From Cryomorphaceae bacterium (GTDB lineage Bacteria > Bacteroidota > Bacteroidia > Flavobacteriales_D > SKUL01), in assembly GCA_007695365.1 (NCBI GenBank), contig REDV01000096.1:1-46838 (forward strand): a stretch of 46,838 nucleotides of DNA, in the 5' to 3' direction. The stretch's first letter is position 1. Each line of letters opens with the position of its first letter. The notes beneath the pieces are model-generated. The model was not told the origin of the DNA. It ran no database searches and was given only the letters and a program-made list of their open reading frames with translations. Made by a program: the position numbers and the translations under genes. This document shows, piece after piece, positions 7,491-18,101 of this stretch.

Positions 7491-8207
7491 ATGAATATTA
7501 CAGAAAAACACATCATCGGCGAACTGGTGGCCAGGGATTACCGCGCTGCCAGCGTATTCAAAGCGCACAATATTGATTTTTGCTGCAACGGCAACCGCAC
7601 CATAGCAGATGCCTGCGCAAAACACGGACTCAATTCTGAACAAATCATTGGTGAACTGGAAAACGCCATGACACAAGCGAACAGCGGCAACATTGATTTT
7701 CAATCGTGGCCACCCGACTTGCTGGTCGATTACATCGAGAAAAAACACCACCGTTACGTGGAGGCCAAAATACCTGAGATCAAAGCCTATCTCAACAGAA
7801 TCGCCAAAGTGCACGGCGACAACCACCCCGAATTGCACGTGGTTGAGCAGCACTTTGCCGAGTCGTCAGGTGCCTTGGTTGCACACATGAAAAAGGAAGA
7901 ACTGATCCTGTTTCCGTTTATCAAAAAGCTGGCTGCGGCAGATGAAAACGATGAGCAGTTACCCGCTCCACATTTCGGTACGGTAGAGAACCCCATTGCC
8001 ATGATGCACGAAGAGCACGATGCCGAGGGCGAGCGCTTCCGCGAAATAGCGCGACTCACGAACAATTACGAACCACCGGAGGATGCGTGCAATACTTACC
8101 GCGTAGCATTTGCGCTGCTGCAGGAGTTTGAAAACGATTTGCACATGCACATCCACCTCGAGAACAACATTCTTTTTCCGATGACAATAGAGCTGGAGAA
8201 GGAGTGA
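7491..8207 (+). CDS. ric: Iron-sulfur cluster repair di-iron protein (RIC / ScdA / YtfE family)
   Basis: This cytosolic protein repairs iron-sulfur clusters damaged by nitric oxide or peroxide. The N-terminal DUF542 domain (residues ~5-60) shows GELVARDYRAASVFKAHNI followed by DFCCNGN with the paired cysteines. The remainder is a hemerythrin-like four-helix bundle with di-iron ligands in YIEKKHHRYVE, EQHF, HMKKEELILFPF, MMHEEHDAE and HMHIHLENNILFP. The length of 238 residues is normal. It closes the Rrf2-globin-TDO gene run. In other bacteria ric is a standard NsrR target, which supports the nitrosative-stress reading of the whole cluster. Confidence 0.9.
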   Translation: MNITEKHIIGELVARDYRAASVFKAHNIDFCCNGNRTIADACAKHGLNSEQIIGELENAMTQANSGNIDFQSWPPDLLVDYIEKKHHRYVEAKIPEIKAYLNRIAKVHGDNHPELHVVEQHFAESSGALVAHMKKEELILFPFIKKLAAADENDEQLPAPHFGTVENPIAMMHEEHDAEGERFREIARLTNNYEPPEDACNTYRVAFALLQEFENDLHMHIHLENNILFPMTIELEKE

Positions 8208-8511
8208 GATGGCGCCTCATGATTAACCCAACATTTGCATTGGCATTGACCAGATGCATAATCTTTATAGAGAGTTAATCTTGTGTAGTTCGCTGCGCAA
8301 CACTGAAAAAGTGAATTGCGGCAAGTAAAAGTTTCGAGTCCCCCTGGGCTGCGAAACGGATTGGGGTGCCTCCGGGCAATGGGCATGCCTCGCTCACTTT
8401 TGGCCGCCTTTTACCCGCTTTCTGTCGAAAATCTGCCACCTACGTGAAACCATGGCGCAATCCCTGCGTAATACCACCTGACAAGAAACAGGAAACGCAC
8501 CTTTAACAGCT
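8208..8511. other. Gene-free spacer with several possible RNA stems
   Basis: There is no convincing ORF. Perfect complementary segments include AAAAGTGA (8307-8314) with TCACTTTT (8394-8401), GCGGC (8318-8322) with GCCGC (8403-8407), GTAAAAG (8325-8331) with CTTTTAC (8408-8414) and GTTTCG (8331-8336) with CGAAAC (8352-8357). A TGCC-TCCG-GGCA mini-hairpin lies at 8367-8378. The first three pairings cross each other, so they would be alternatives or pseudoknots. No known riboswitch family was recognised. Confidence 0.35.
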
Positions 8512-8775
8512 ATGAATACAATTTCACATACCACTACACAACACAGACTCGAGGTATCGTTGGAAACCAGTCAGACGCTCACCGTACTATACCAGCCACA
8601 AACCGAACGGGCACTGTTCGATCTCTGTGACCTGAACGGCAGAATCCTGGTAACCGGTGAAATAAAGCAGAATCGAACCAGGGTGGATGTTACCGACCTG
8701 TACCCGGATCAGTATATTCTGCTGATTCTGGATGGCGACAAGGTGTGTAGCACCAAGTTTTCTATTGAAGGTTAA
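8512..8775 (+). CDS. Small stand-alone protein resembling a T9SS C-terminal sorting domain
   Basis: The 87 residues have no signal peptide. The second half (LFDLCDLNGRILVTGEI...VDVTDLYPDQYILLI...CSTKFSIEG) has the layout of a type A T9SS sorting domain: a VYDLxGR-like strand, a basic/polar strand, xIDVSxLxxGxYxLxI, and a final KxxI strand. Such domains normally sit at the end of a large exported protein. Here there is no cargo and no export signal, so it may be a gene remnant, an immunity or decoy form, or a cytosolic protein with a similar fold. Its stop overlaps the stop of the convergent aminopeptidase gene (TTAA). Expression is not assured. Confidence 0.55.
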   Translation: MNTISHTTTQHRLEVSLETSQTLTVLYQPQTERALFDLCDLNGRILVTGEIKQNRTRVDVTDLYPDQYILLILDGDKVCSTKFSIEG

Positions 8776-10061
8776 GCATTCATCAATGCTTCAATTTCAT
8801 CGGCCTCCAGGGGGATGTTGGCCATGAGATCCACAAAACCGTTTTCGGTAATCAGAATATCATTTTCGAGCCGGATACCCAGGTTCTCTTCGCGGATATA
8901 GATGCCCGGTTCTACGGTAAACACATTTCCCGCCTGAATGGGCTCGTACCAAAGCCCTACGTCATGCACATCCAAGCCAATAAAATGACTGGTGCCGTGC
9001 ATAAAGTACTTTTTGTACGCGGGCCAGTCGGGGTTTTGGTTTTGAATATCTGCCGCAGTCAGCAGCCCGAGTTTCAACAACTCTTCTTCCATCATCCTAC
9101 CTACCTGCACGTGGTAATCCGCCAAAAAAACGCCCGGACGAAGCAGGTTCATTGCGCCTCGCATCACCCTTAACACCGCGTTGTACACTTCCTTTTGGCG
9201 CTCGGTGAAACGGCCGCTTACAGGCACGCACCTGGTCATGTCCGAGGCATAATTACCATACTCCGCTCCTACATCCATCAAAATCACGTCGCCGGCCTTA
9301 CACTCCTGATTGTTGGCCACGTAGTGCAGCACGCACGCATTAAAGCCCGACGCAATAATGGGCTCATAGGCAAAACCGCGCGAGCGATTCATCAAAAATT
9401 CATGGGCCAGCTCGGCCTGGATTTCAAATTCGTGCACCCCGGGCTTAATCATCCCCAACACCCTCCTGAAAGCTTTCTCAGTAATATTACAGGCGGTTTG
9501 CATCTGCCGGATTTCACCATTGGATTTCACCGAGCGAACACGGTGCATGATGGGAGCCGAACGCTCATAGGTGTGAAGGGGATACTGCTCGCGAAGCCAT
9601 TTTCCAAACCGTGCTTCGCGCGTTTCTACTTCCACTTTGGCGCGGGTGTGCTCGTTGGAGTTGAGGTAAACACATCCAGCCTCCGCCATCAACGACGGAA
9701 GCACTTTATAAAACTCGCTCACCCAATGCACGGTTGTAATTCCGGTAAGCTCGCGGGCCTGCTCTTTGGTAAGCTTGGCCCCCTCCCAAATGGCAATGTC
9801 CTCGCTGGTTTCCTTCACAAAAAGAATCTCCCTGTGCCGCGTGTTGTGCGCATCCGGAAACATCACCAGTATCGTTTCCTCCTGATCTACACCGCAGAGG
9901 TACAACAAGTCGCTACTCTGACGAAAAGGCATGGTACCGTCGGCGCTGGCGGGCATGATATCGTTGGATTGAAACAAGGCAATTGCACCCGGCTTGAGGT
10001 GTTTTTTGAAACAATCGCGGTGCTGCCTGTAGGTTGCAGAATCTAATGGAGAATACTTCAT
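8772..10061 (-). CDS. Xaa-Pro aminopeptidase (M24 family aminopeptidase P)
   Basis: This cytosolic metallopeptidase removes N-terminal residues preceding proline. The N-terminal creatinase-like domain spans residues ~1-165 and the pita-bread catalytic domain ~170-429. The five dinuclear-metal ligands are visible: two Asp in ILMDVGAEYGNYASDMTR, His in HGTSHFIGLDVHDVG, Glu in FTVEPGIYI and Glu in GIRLENDILI. The length of 429 residues is typical of bacterial PepP. A TATATTTG box on the minus strand lies 24 bases before the ATG. It is divergent from the sdh operon. Confidence 0.92.
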   Translation of the reverse strand: MKYSPLDSATYRQHRDCFKKHLKPGAIALFQSNDIMPASADGTMPFRQSSDLLYLCGVDQEETILVMFPDAHNTRHREILFVKETSEDIAIWEGAKLTKEQARELTGITTVHWVSEFYKVLPSLMAEAGCVYLNSNEHTRAKVEVETREARFGKWLREQYPLHTYERSAPIMHRVRSVKSNGEIRQMQTACNITEKAFRRVLGMIKPGVHEFEIQAELAHEFLMNRSRGFAYEPIIASGFNACVLHYVANNQECKAGDVILMDVGAEYGNYASDMTRCVPVSGRFTERQKEVYNAVLRVMRGAMNLLRPGVFLADYHVQVGRMMEEELLKLGLLTAADIQNQNPDWPAYKKYFMHGTSHFIGLDVHDVGLWYEPIQAGNVFTVEPGIYIREENLGIRLENDILITENGFVDLMANIPLEADEIEALMNA

Positions 10062-10084
10062 TTTTCAATAGCTTTGCGGTTTGG

Positions 10085-10092
10085 CAAATATA
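10085..10092 (-). promoter_or_regulatory. TAnnTTTG -7 box for the aminopeptidase gene
   Basis: TATATTTG on the minus strand lies 24 bases upstream of the ATG at 10061. No clear -33 TTTG was seen. Confidence 0.45.
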
Positions 10093-10175
10093 ACGGATTG
10101 CGTCGCCAGAGCAGGTTTTGTTATTTAGATGGATTCTAAATACGGGCACGAACTGGCTACCTCTCGCACATAATT

Positions 10176-10183
10176 TAGTTTTG
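10176..10183 (+). promoter_or_regulatory. TAnnTTTG -7 box for sdhC
   Basis: TAGTTTTG lies 34 bases before the sdhC ATG at 10217 in the divergent aminopeptidase/sdh spacer. Confidence 0.45.
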
Positions 10184-10216
10184 CCTTGTTATTGACCTGT
10201 AAACTCGATTGCAAAC

Positions 10217-10891
10217 ATGAGCAACCAAGGAATTTTGAGTACTTCCATCGCACGGAAAGTTCTAATGGCCCTTACCGGCCTGTTTTTGTCTGTGTTTCTG
10301 ATTGTGCATCTGGCCGGTAACCTGCAACTGATACCGGGGATGGGAACCAAAGAGGGCTTTAATGAATACGCCGTCTTCATGACTACCTTTCCCCTGATTA
10401 AAATTTCCTCCTACGGCTTGTATGCCACCATTCTTGCGCACGCCATTTTAGGCTTGATTCTCACCATGCAAAACCGCAAGGCTCGTCCGCAGAAATACGC
10501 CTATGAAAAACCCGAACGCAACAGCAATTGGGCTTCTCGCAACATGGGTCTGCTCGGAACAGTCATTTTTGTTTTCATCGTGTTGCACATGCGCAGCTTC
10601 TGGTTTGAGTACCACTGGGGCGAATTGCCCAACGATGCCAACGGCAACCGCGATTTGTACACGCTTACTGTTACGGCCTTTCACCAATGGTGGTACACGG
10701 CCATCTATGTAGCAGCCATGGTTGCATTGGCATTTCACCTGCTGCACGGATTTCAGTCGGCCTTTCAATCCATGGGCTGGAATCACCCCAAGTACACCCC
10801 CTTTGTGAAAAAGGTCGGTGCATTTTTCAGTGTAGCAGTGTGTGGAGGTTTTGCCTTTATCGCTGTGATTAATTTCCTCGTCCAGTCCTAA
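10217..10891 (+). CDS. sdhC: Succinate dehydrogenase cytochrome b subunit
   Basis: This is the membrane anchor of a B-type succinate:quinone oxidoreductase / fumarate reductase, in which one five-helix subunit binds two b hemes. Five hydrophobic helices are visible, starting with [20 protein letters not shown]. Candidate heme-ligand histidines lie in [27 protein letters not shown] and [11 protein letters not shown]. The length of 224 residues fits the single-anchor class rather than the SdhC/SdhD pair of proteobacteria. It begins the sdhCAB operon, with 16 bases to sdhA. Confidence 0.92.
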   Translation: MSNQGILSTSIARKVLMALTGLFLSVFLIVHLAGNLQLIPGMGTKEGFNEYAVFMTTFPLIKISSYGLYATILAHAILGLILTMQNRKARPQKYAYEKPERNSNWASRNMGLLGTVIFVFIVLHMRSFWFEYHWGELPNDANGNRDLYTLTVTAFHQWWYTAIYVAAMVALAFHLLHGFQSAFQSMGWNHPKYTPFVKKVGAFFSVAVCGGFAFIAVINFLVQS

Positions 10892-10907
10892 AAAATTCTC
10901 AATATCC

Positions 10908-12911
10908 ATGTCCGAACTGAACGCTAACATACCCGAAGGTCCTATTGACAAAAAGTGGACATCACACAAAAACAACGTGCGTCTGGTAAACCCTGCCAAC
11001 AAGCGTCTGATTGATGTCATAGTGGTAGGCACAGGTCTCGCCGGAGCATCCGCTGCTGCCTCTTTGGCCGAAATGGGCTACAAAGTGAAGGCCTTTTGCT
11101 TTCAGGATAGTCCACGAAGGGCGCACTCCATTGCCGCACAGGGAGGAATCAACGCGGCCAAAAACTACCAGAACGACGGTGATAGCACCTATCGTCTGTT
11201 CTACGACACTGTAAAAGGAGGCGACTATCGCTCACGCGAAGCCAACGTGCATCGCCTGGCTGAAGTATCTGCCAACATCATTGATCAATGCGTGGCGCAA
11301 GGTGTTCCTTTTGCCCGTGAGTACGGCGGGCTGCTCGACAACCGCTCTTTTGGTGGTGTGCAGGTGTCACGAACCTTTTACGCCAAAGGACAAACCGGTC
11401 AGCAGCTATTACTCGGAGCCTATTCGGCCTTGTCCAGGCAAATAGGAAAAGGGCAGGTGCAGATGTACAACCGCCACGAGATGCTCGATGTGGTAGTGGT
11501 AGATGGCAAAGCGCGGGGTATTATAGCGCGCAACCTGATTACCGGCGAGATTGAGCGTCACTCGGCACACGCTGTACTGCTCTGTACAGGAGGATACGGA
11601 AACGTTTTCTTCCTCTCTACCAACGCCATGGGCAGCAACGTAACAGCAGCATGGAAAGCCCACAAACGCGGGGCATATTTTGCCAATCCGTGCTACACCC
11701 AGATTCACCCAACCTGCATTCCGGTATCTGGAAGCTATCAGTCAAAACTTACCCTAATGTCGGAATCGCTGCGAAACGACGGCCGCATTTGGGTACCCAA
11801 AAAGAAAGAAGACGCCGAAGCCATTCGCAAAGGAACCAAGAGCCCGCTCGACATTCCGGATGAAGACCGCGATTTTTACCTGGAGCGTCGTTATCCGTCG
11901 TTTGGAAACCTCGTGCCTCGCGACGTGGCCTCACGGGCTGCCAAAGAGCGATGTGATGCCGGTTACGGTGTGAATGCCACCGGTGAAGCTGTTTACCTGG
12001 ATTTCTCCTACTCCATCATGCGCTACGGTGAAGAGCAGGCGCGTGTTCGTCATCTTGACCACAACGATAAGAAACTGGTGCGTGAACTTGGAGAGCAGGT
12101 TGTTGCTGCCAAGTACGGTAACCTTTTTCAGATGTACGAGAAAATTACCGACGACAACCCCTACAAAGTTCCGATGAAAATCTACCCCGCTGTGCATTAC
12201 ACCATGGGAGGCATCTGGGTGGATTACAATTTGATGACCACTATTCCAGGCTGTTATGCCCTTGGAGAAGCCAACTTCAGCGACCACGGAGCCAACCGCC
12301 TCGGAGCTTCAGCCTTGATGCAGGGACTGGCAGATGGATATTTTGTGATTCCCTTCACCATTGGAGATTACCTTGCAGATGATATCCGAACCGGAAAAAT
12401 TTCTACCGACCTGCCTGAGTTTGAAGCAGCCGAAAAAGAAGTAAAAGAACGCCTTGAGAAGCTCCTGAACAATAAAGGCACCAAGACGGTTGATTATTTC
12501 CACCGCAAGCTCGGACGCATTATGTGGGACGAATGCGGCATGGCCCGAAACGCCGAAGGACTCAAAAAAGCCATTGAAGAAATCCGCGCACTCCGCGAAG
12601 AGTTCTGGCGCGAAGTGCGAGTGCCGGGCGATGCCAATGAGCTCAACCCCGAACTCGAGAAAGCGGGCCGCGTGGCAGATTTCCTTGAACTGGGCGAGCT
12701 GATGTGCAAAGACGCGCTGGAGCGAAACGAGTCTTGTGGAGGTCACTTCCGCGAGGAGTCACAAACCGAAGAAGGTGAAGCCCTGCGAAACGATGAGGAA
12801 TACGCTTATGTTTCGGCATGGGAGTACACCGGAGACCCAAAAGATGCCCGGCTTCACAAAGAAGCCTTGGTGTACGAGAATGTAAAAATGACCCAAAGAA
12901 GCTACAAATAA
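10908..12911 (+). CDS. sdhA: Succinate dehydrogenase / fumarate reductase flavoprotein subunit
   Basis: This is the catalytic FAD subunit that oxidises succinate to fumarate in the TCA cycle, on the cytoplasmic face of the inner membrane. The dinucleotide-binding region is [20 protein letters not shown] near residue 40. The FAD-attachment segment is [18 protein letters not shown], whose histidine is the usual covalent FAD site. The active-site loop includes [13 protein letters not shown] and [11 protein letters not shown], and the C-terminal FAD motif is [17 protein letters not shown]. The length of 667 residues matches Bacteroidota homologues, longer than the E. coli protein. It is followed 12 bases later by sdhB. 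Confidence 0.95.
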   Translation: MSELNANIPEGPIDKKWTSHKNNVRLVNPANKRLIDVIVVGTGLAGASAAASLAEMGYKVKAFCFQDSPRRAHSIAAQGGINAAKNYQNDGDSTYRLFYDTVKGGDYRSREANVHRLAEVSANIIDQCVAQGVPFAREYGGLLDNRSFGGVQVSRTFYAKGQTGQQLLLGAYSALSRQIGKGQVQMYNRHEMLDVVVVDGKARGIIARNLITGEIERHSAHAVLLCTGGYGNVFFLSTNAMGSNVTAAWKAHKRGAYFANPCYTQIHPTCIPVSGSYQSKLTLMSESLRNDGRIWVPKKKEDAEAIRKGTKSPLDIPDEDRDFYLERRYPSFGNLVPRDVASRAAKERCDAGYGVNATGEAVYLDFSYSIMRYGEEQARVRHLDHNDKKLVRELGEQVVAAKYGNLFQMYEKITDDNPYKVPMKIYPAVHYTMGGIWVDYNLMTTIPGCYALGEANFSDHGANRLGASALMQGLADGYFVIPFTIGDYLADDIRTGKISTDLPEFEAAEKEVKERLEKLLNNKGTKTVDYFHRKLGRIMWDECGMARNAEGLKKAIEEIRALREEFWREVRVPGDANELNPELEKAGRVADFLELGELMCKDALERNESCGGHFREESQTEEGEALRNDEEYAYVSAWEYTGDPKDARLHKEALVYENVKMTQRSYK

Positions 12912-12923
12912 CCCCCGGATACT

Positions 12924-13670
12924 ATGAACTTAACGCTGAAAATCTGGAGACAAAAGAACAAGAACGACAAAGGCAGGATGGAAACCTACCAAGCGAAGGA
13001 CGTATCCCCCGACCAGTCGTTTCTTGAAATGCTTGATGTGCTGAATGAGAGCCTTGTAATTGAGGGTAAAGAGCCGATAGCATTTGATCACGACTGCCGA
13101 GAGGGTATTTGTGGGATGTGCAGCCTGTTTATCAACGGTGAAGCGCATGGGCCGGGACGTAACATTACCACCTGCCAATTGCACATGCGGAGCTTTAAAG
13201 ATGGTGAAACCATTTATATTGAGCCATGGCGCGCAGCTGCTTTCCCGGTTGTAAAAGATTTGGTGGTAGATCGCTCCTCTTTTGACCGGGTGATTCAGGC
13301 CGGAGGATTTGTCTCGGTGAATACCAGCGGAAATACCATTGACGCCAACGCTACACCCATTCCCAAAGAAAATGCCGACAAAGCCTTTGACGCGGCAACG
13401 TGCATTGGCTGCGGAGCCTGCGTAGCCACCTGCAAGAACTCATCAGCCATGCTGTTTGTGTCTGCCAAGGTATCGCAACTCTCTCTACTGCCGCAAGGAC
13501 AGGTAGAAGCCAAAGAGCGTGTAGCGAAGATGGTTGCTCAAATGGATGAGGAAGGATTTGGAAACTGCTCCAACACCGGCGCCTGCGAAGTGGAATGCCC
13601 CAAAGGCATCTCGCTCGAAAACATTGCCCGCATGAACCGCGAGTGGTTGGGTGCGGCGATTAAGAAGTAA
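12924..13670 (+). CDS. sdhB: Succinate dehydrogenase iron-sulfur subunit
   Basis: This electron-transfer subunit links the flavoprotein to the membrane quinone site. Three cluster motifs are seen in order: the [2Fe-2S] ferredoxin site [16 protein letters not shown] near residue 55, the [4Fe-4S] site [15 protein letters not shown] near residue 155, and the last cluster site [15 protein letters not shown] near residue 215. The length of 248 residues is typical. It is the last gene of the sdhCAB operon, and a strong hairpin terminator follows 75 bases downstream. Confidence 0.95.
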   Translation: MNLTLKIWRQKNKNDKGRMETYQAKDVSPDQSFLEMLDVLNESLVIEGKEPIAFDHDCREGICGMCSLFINGEAHGPGRNITTCQLHMRSFKDGETIYIEPWRAAAFPVVKDLVVDRSSFDRVIQAGGFVSVNTSGNTIDANATPIPKENADKAFDAATCIGCGACVATCKNSSAMLFVSAKVSQLSLLPQGQVEAKERVAKMVAQMDEEGFGNCSNTGACEVECPKGISLENIARMNREWLGAAIKK

Positions 13671-13745
13671 GAGTCCATTCGGAAAAATCCGTTTCAAAGG
13701 CCTTTCTGAGATAAGAATGCCATAAGACGTATTCAATGAGACAAG

Positions 13746-13792
13746 AAAAACCGGAAAAAGATGGAACCGGATTCCATCTTTTTCAGGTTTTT
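13746..13792. terminator. Bidirectional hairpin terminator between sdhB and katG
   Basis: A perfect 12-bp stem pairs AAAAAGATGGAA (13755-13766) with TTCCATCTTTTT (13772-13783) around a CCGGA loop. After a two-base internal mismatch it extends to AAAAACC / GGTTTTT. A- and T-rich flanks make it usable on both strands, which fits the convergent genes. Confidence 0.85.
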
Positions 13793-13850
13793 ATATGTGC
13801 GCTTCTTTTCGAAACGCTTTAACAGGCTGCTTGTACTCCTTTCCCGGTCT

Positions 13851-16043
<2,193 letters not shown>

Positions 16044-16071
16044 TTAATGTGAGGACGCGGAAGTTAACCAA

Positions 16072-16097
16072 AATTTCTCGGGGTGAGAAATTCACCC
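16072..16097. promoter_or_regulatory. Overlapping dyads upstream of katG
   Basis: AATTTCTC (16072-16079) and GAGAAATT (16085-16092) form a perfect dyad. It overlaps a second dyad of GGGTGA (16081-16086) and TCACCC (16092-16097). The position 41-66 bases before the katG ATG suits an operator, but no regulator is identified. Confidence 0.35.
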
Positions 16098-16155
16098 GCG
16101 CGGAAAAGCAATCGCAACAAAACTCAAAATCAACCAAGGATATTCAATGCTGCTC

Positions 16156-16851
16156 TCAGGGTTTTACCCTTGCCGTGCCGTGGAGGTTGCCATTGCTGAA
16201 AATCTGGAGTGCTACTTCACTGCCTTCAATTTGCCCAGCGGCGGTGTGGTACTCTCCGAGGTGGGTAAGCGGAATCATGGAAACTGTTTGCGCTGTGCAG
16301 TCAAACTCAAGGGTCATATCGTAACCGGCCAACCCCGTCACCAACAATTTACCTTCGCTGTTGTAGCTGCAGCCAATAACCTTGTTCTGGAGGATTCCAT
16401 TAATTTCATACGTGATTTCCCCGTTTGCATGATTGCGAAAGCCCCAGCCACAATTAGGGGCATAAACCAACTTGATGGTTTTGCTCTGCGAGGGTACATT
16501 TTCGTTGGCCAACGAAACTTCGAGCTTGGCGGGATACTCACCCGGCTGCATGTTGTGCTGGTTAAAAGGAACCTCAAACGTTGCTGTTGCTCCGCCGGTT
16601 ACCACCACCTGTTGACTTATGCCCGCAAAAAAGGCGTTGTTAAGGTCAGAAAGGCGCACCACAAACTCTTTAGCGCTACTTCCATCTACAGAAACAGCGA
16701 GAGATTGTGTATCGCTGTGTTCAAAGACCAATTCACTGGGAGCGTTGAAACTGAATTCGGCAGCCGGATTCGGAGAATCGGGGTCTTCTTTTTTGCAGGA
16801 AGAAAATAAGGTAAGGGTAAACAGGAACAGTGCAATAAGCTTTGTGTTCAT
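16156..16851 (-). CDS. Lipoprotein of unknown function
   Basis: From the ATG at 16851 the protein begins MNTKLIALFLFTLTLFSSCKKE, a lipoprotein signal with the cysteine followed by acidic and basic residues. The 231-residue product has beta-rich sequence: a possible Ig-like segment around residues 30-130 (SELVFEHSDTQSLAVSVDG, FEVPFNQHNMQPGEYPAKLEVSLA) and a C-terminal part with NCGWGFRNHANGEITYEING. I do not recognise a specific family. The longer frame starting at 16950 adds 33 basic residues and passes through the TAGATTTG promoter box, so it is rejected. Confidence 0.7.
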   Translation of the reverse strand: MNTKLIALFLFTLTLFSSCKKEDPDSPNPAAEFSFNAPSELVFEHSDTQSLAVSVDGSSAKEFVVRLSDLNNAFFAGISQQVVVTGGATATFEVPFNQHNMQPGEYPAKLEVSLANENVPSQSKTIKLVYAPNCGWGFRNHANGEITYEINGILQNKVIGCSYNSEGKLLVTGLAGYDMTLEFDCTAQTVSMIPLTHLGEYHTAAGQIEGSEVALQIFSNGNLHGTARVKP

Positions 16852-16872
16852 CAGCAAATGTGTAGATAAAAG

Positions 16873-16880
16873 CAAATCTA
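16873..16880 (-). promoter_or_regulatory. TAnnTTTG -7 box of the lipoprotein gene
   Basis: TAGATTTG on the minus strand lies 22 bases upstream of the preferred ATG at 16851. Confidence 0.5.
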
Positions 16881-16952
16881 AGTGATATCTCCATCTAAAA
16901 AAGATAACTGAAGACATTTTTTGGTGCTTGCACATCTTCCTATCTTTCACGC

Positions 16953-18101
16953 ATGATCAAATCAAAATTGCCCCACGTTGGCACGAGTATATTTTCTGTG
17001 ATGTCGGCCCTGGCCAATGAGCACCATGCGCTGAATCTCTCCCAGGGTTTTCCAAACTTTCCTTGCGATCCCGAATTGGTAGAGCTGGTAGCCAAATACA
17101 TGCGCGACGGCAAGAACCAATATCCGCCTATGCCGGGCATATTTGAATTACGGGAGGTAATAGCAGCCCAAACCCACAAGCGATACGGAGCAACCGTAAA
17201 CCCGGATTCTGATATTACGGTGGTTTCAGGAGCCACGCAGGCCATCTACACGGCTATTACCGCTACCGTGCAACAGGGCGATGAAGTGATTGTGTTTGCT
17301 CCTGCCTACGACTGTTACGGGCCGGCCATTGAGCTCAGCGGAGGTAAAGTGATAGAAGTACCCCTGCACACGCCCGGGTTTACCATCCCGTTCGAAAAAC
17401 TTCGCGAAGCCATTACTCCGCGCACCCGAATGATTATGGTGAACACGCCCCACAACCCGTCGGGGAGCCTCGTTACGCGTGAGGACTGGCTGCAGCTTGC
17501 AGAAATTGTTCGCGACACCGACATTTTGATTCTCAGCGACGAAGTGTACGAACACATAGTGTTTGACGGAGAAAAGCATTGCAGCGTGCTGAGCATAGAG
17601 GAGTTGCGTCAGCGCTCATTTGTGGTTTCATCATTTGGCAAGACCTTTCATGTAACAGGCTGGAAAATGGGCTATTGCATTGCTCCTGCTAACCTGATGA
17701 CCGAGTTTCGAAAGTGTCATCAGTTCATCGTTTTTACATCGCATACCCCCTCCCAGTACGCTCTGGCCGAATACATGCAAAACGATGAAAAGATTGATGG
17801 TTTGGGGCCGTTTTACCAGCGCAAACGCGATGTGTTTCTGGAAAGCCTCGGAGAAACGCGCTTTGCCCACAGCCCTGCCCAAGGCACGTATTTTCAGCTG
17901 CTCAATTACAGCAACATCACCAACGAAAGCGATGTGGACTACGCGCGCCACCTAACAATTGAGCGCGGTATTGCCTCTATTCCCATTTCGGTTTTTTACA
18001 GCGACGGCCGCAACGACCACTACCTCCGCTTTTGCTTTGCCAAAGATGATGATACCCTTCGCAAGGCCGGTGAGCTTCTGAATCAAATCGGCAGTATATG
18101 A
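16953..18101 (+). CDS. PLP-dependent class I/II aminotransferase (methionine / glutamine-kynurenine type)
   Basis: This is a fold-type I aminotransferase of the YbdL / kynurenine aminotransferase group, which transaminates methionine, glutamine and aromatic amino acids with 2-oxo acids. Landmarks are LSQGFPNFPCDPEL near the N-terminus, NQYPPMPGIFELR, SGATQAIY, VNTPHNPSG (residues ~163-171), SDEVYEH and the PLP lysine Lys230 in SSFGKTFHVTGWKMGY. The C-terminal arginine for the substrate carboxylate lies in LRFCFAK. The stop overlaps the ATG of the omega-amidase gene (ATGA). That coupling supports a glutamine-transaminase role, in which the amide 2-oxo product is hydrolysed by the neighbour. 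Confidence 0.9.
   Translation: MIKSKLPHVGTSIFSVMSALANEHHALNLSQGFPNFPCDPELVELVAKYMRDGKNQYPPMPGIFELREVIAAQTHKRYGATVNPDSDITVVSGATQAIYTAITATVQQGDEVIVFAPAYDCYGPAIELSGGKVIEVPLHTPGFTIPFEKLREAITPRTRMIMVNTPHNPSGSLVTREDWLQLAEIVRDTDILILSDEVYEHIVFDGEKHCSVLSIEELRQRSFVVSSFGKTFHVTGWKMGYCIAPANLMTEFRKCHQFIVFTSHTPSQYALAEYMQNDEKIDGLGPFYQRKRDVFLESLGETRFAHSPAQGTYFQLLNYSNITNESDVDYARHLTIERGIASIPISVFYSDGRNDHYLRFCFAKDDDTLRKAGELLNQIGSI

Noticed and set aside
9195-10046. 283-codon plus-strand ORF opposite the aminopeptidase gene
   Set aside because: It is antisense to a gene with full M24 motifs and its translation has no recognisable domain. It is a shadow of codon bias.
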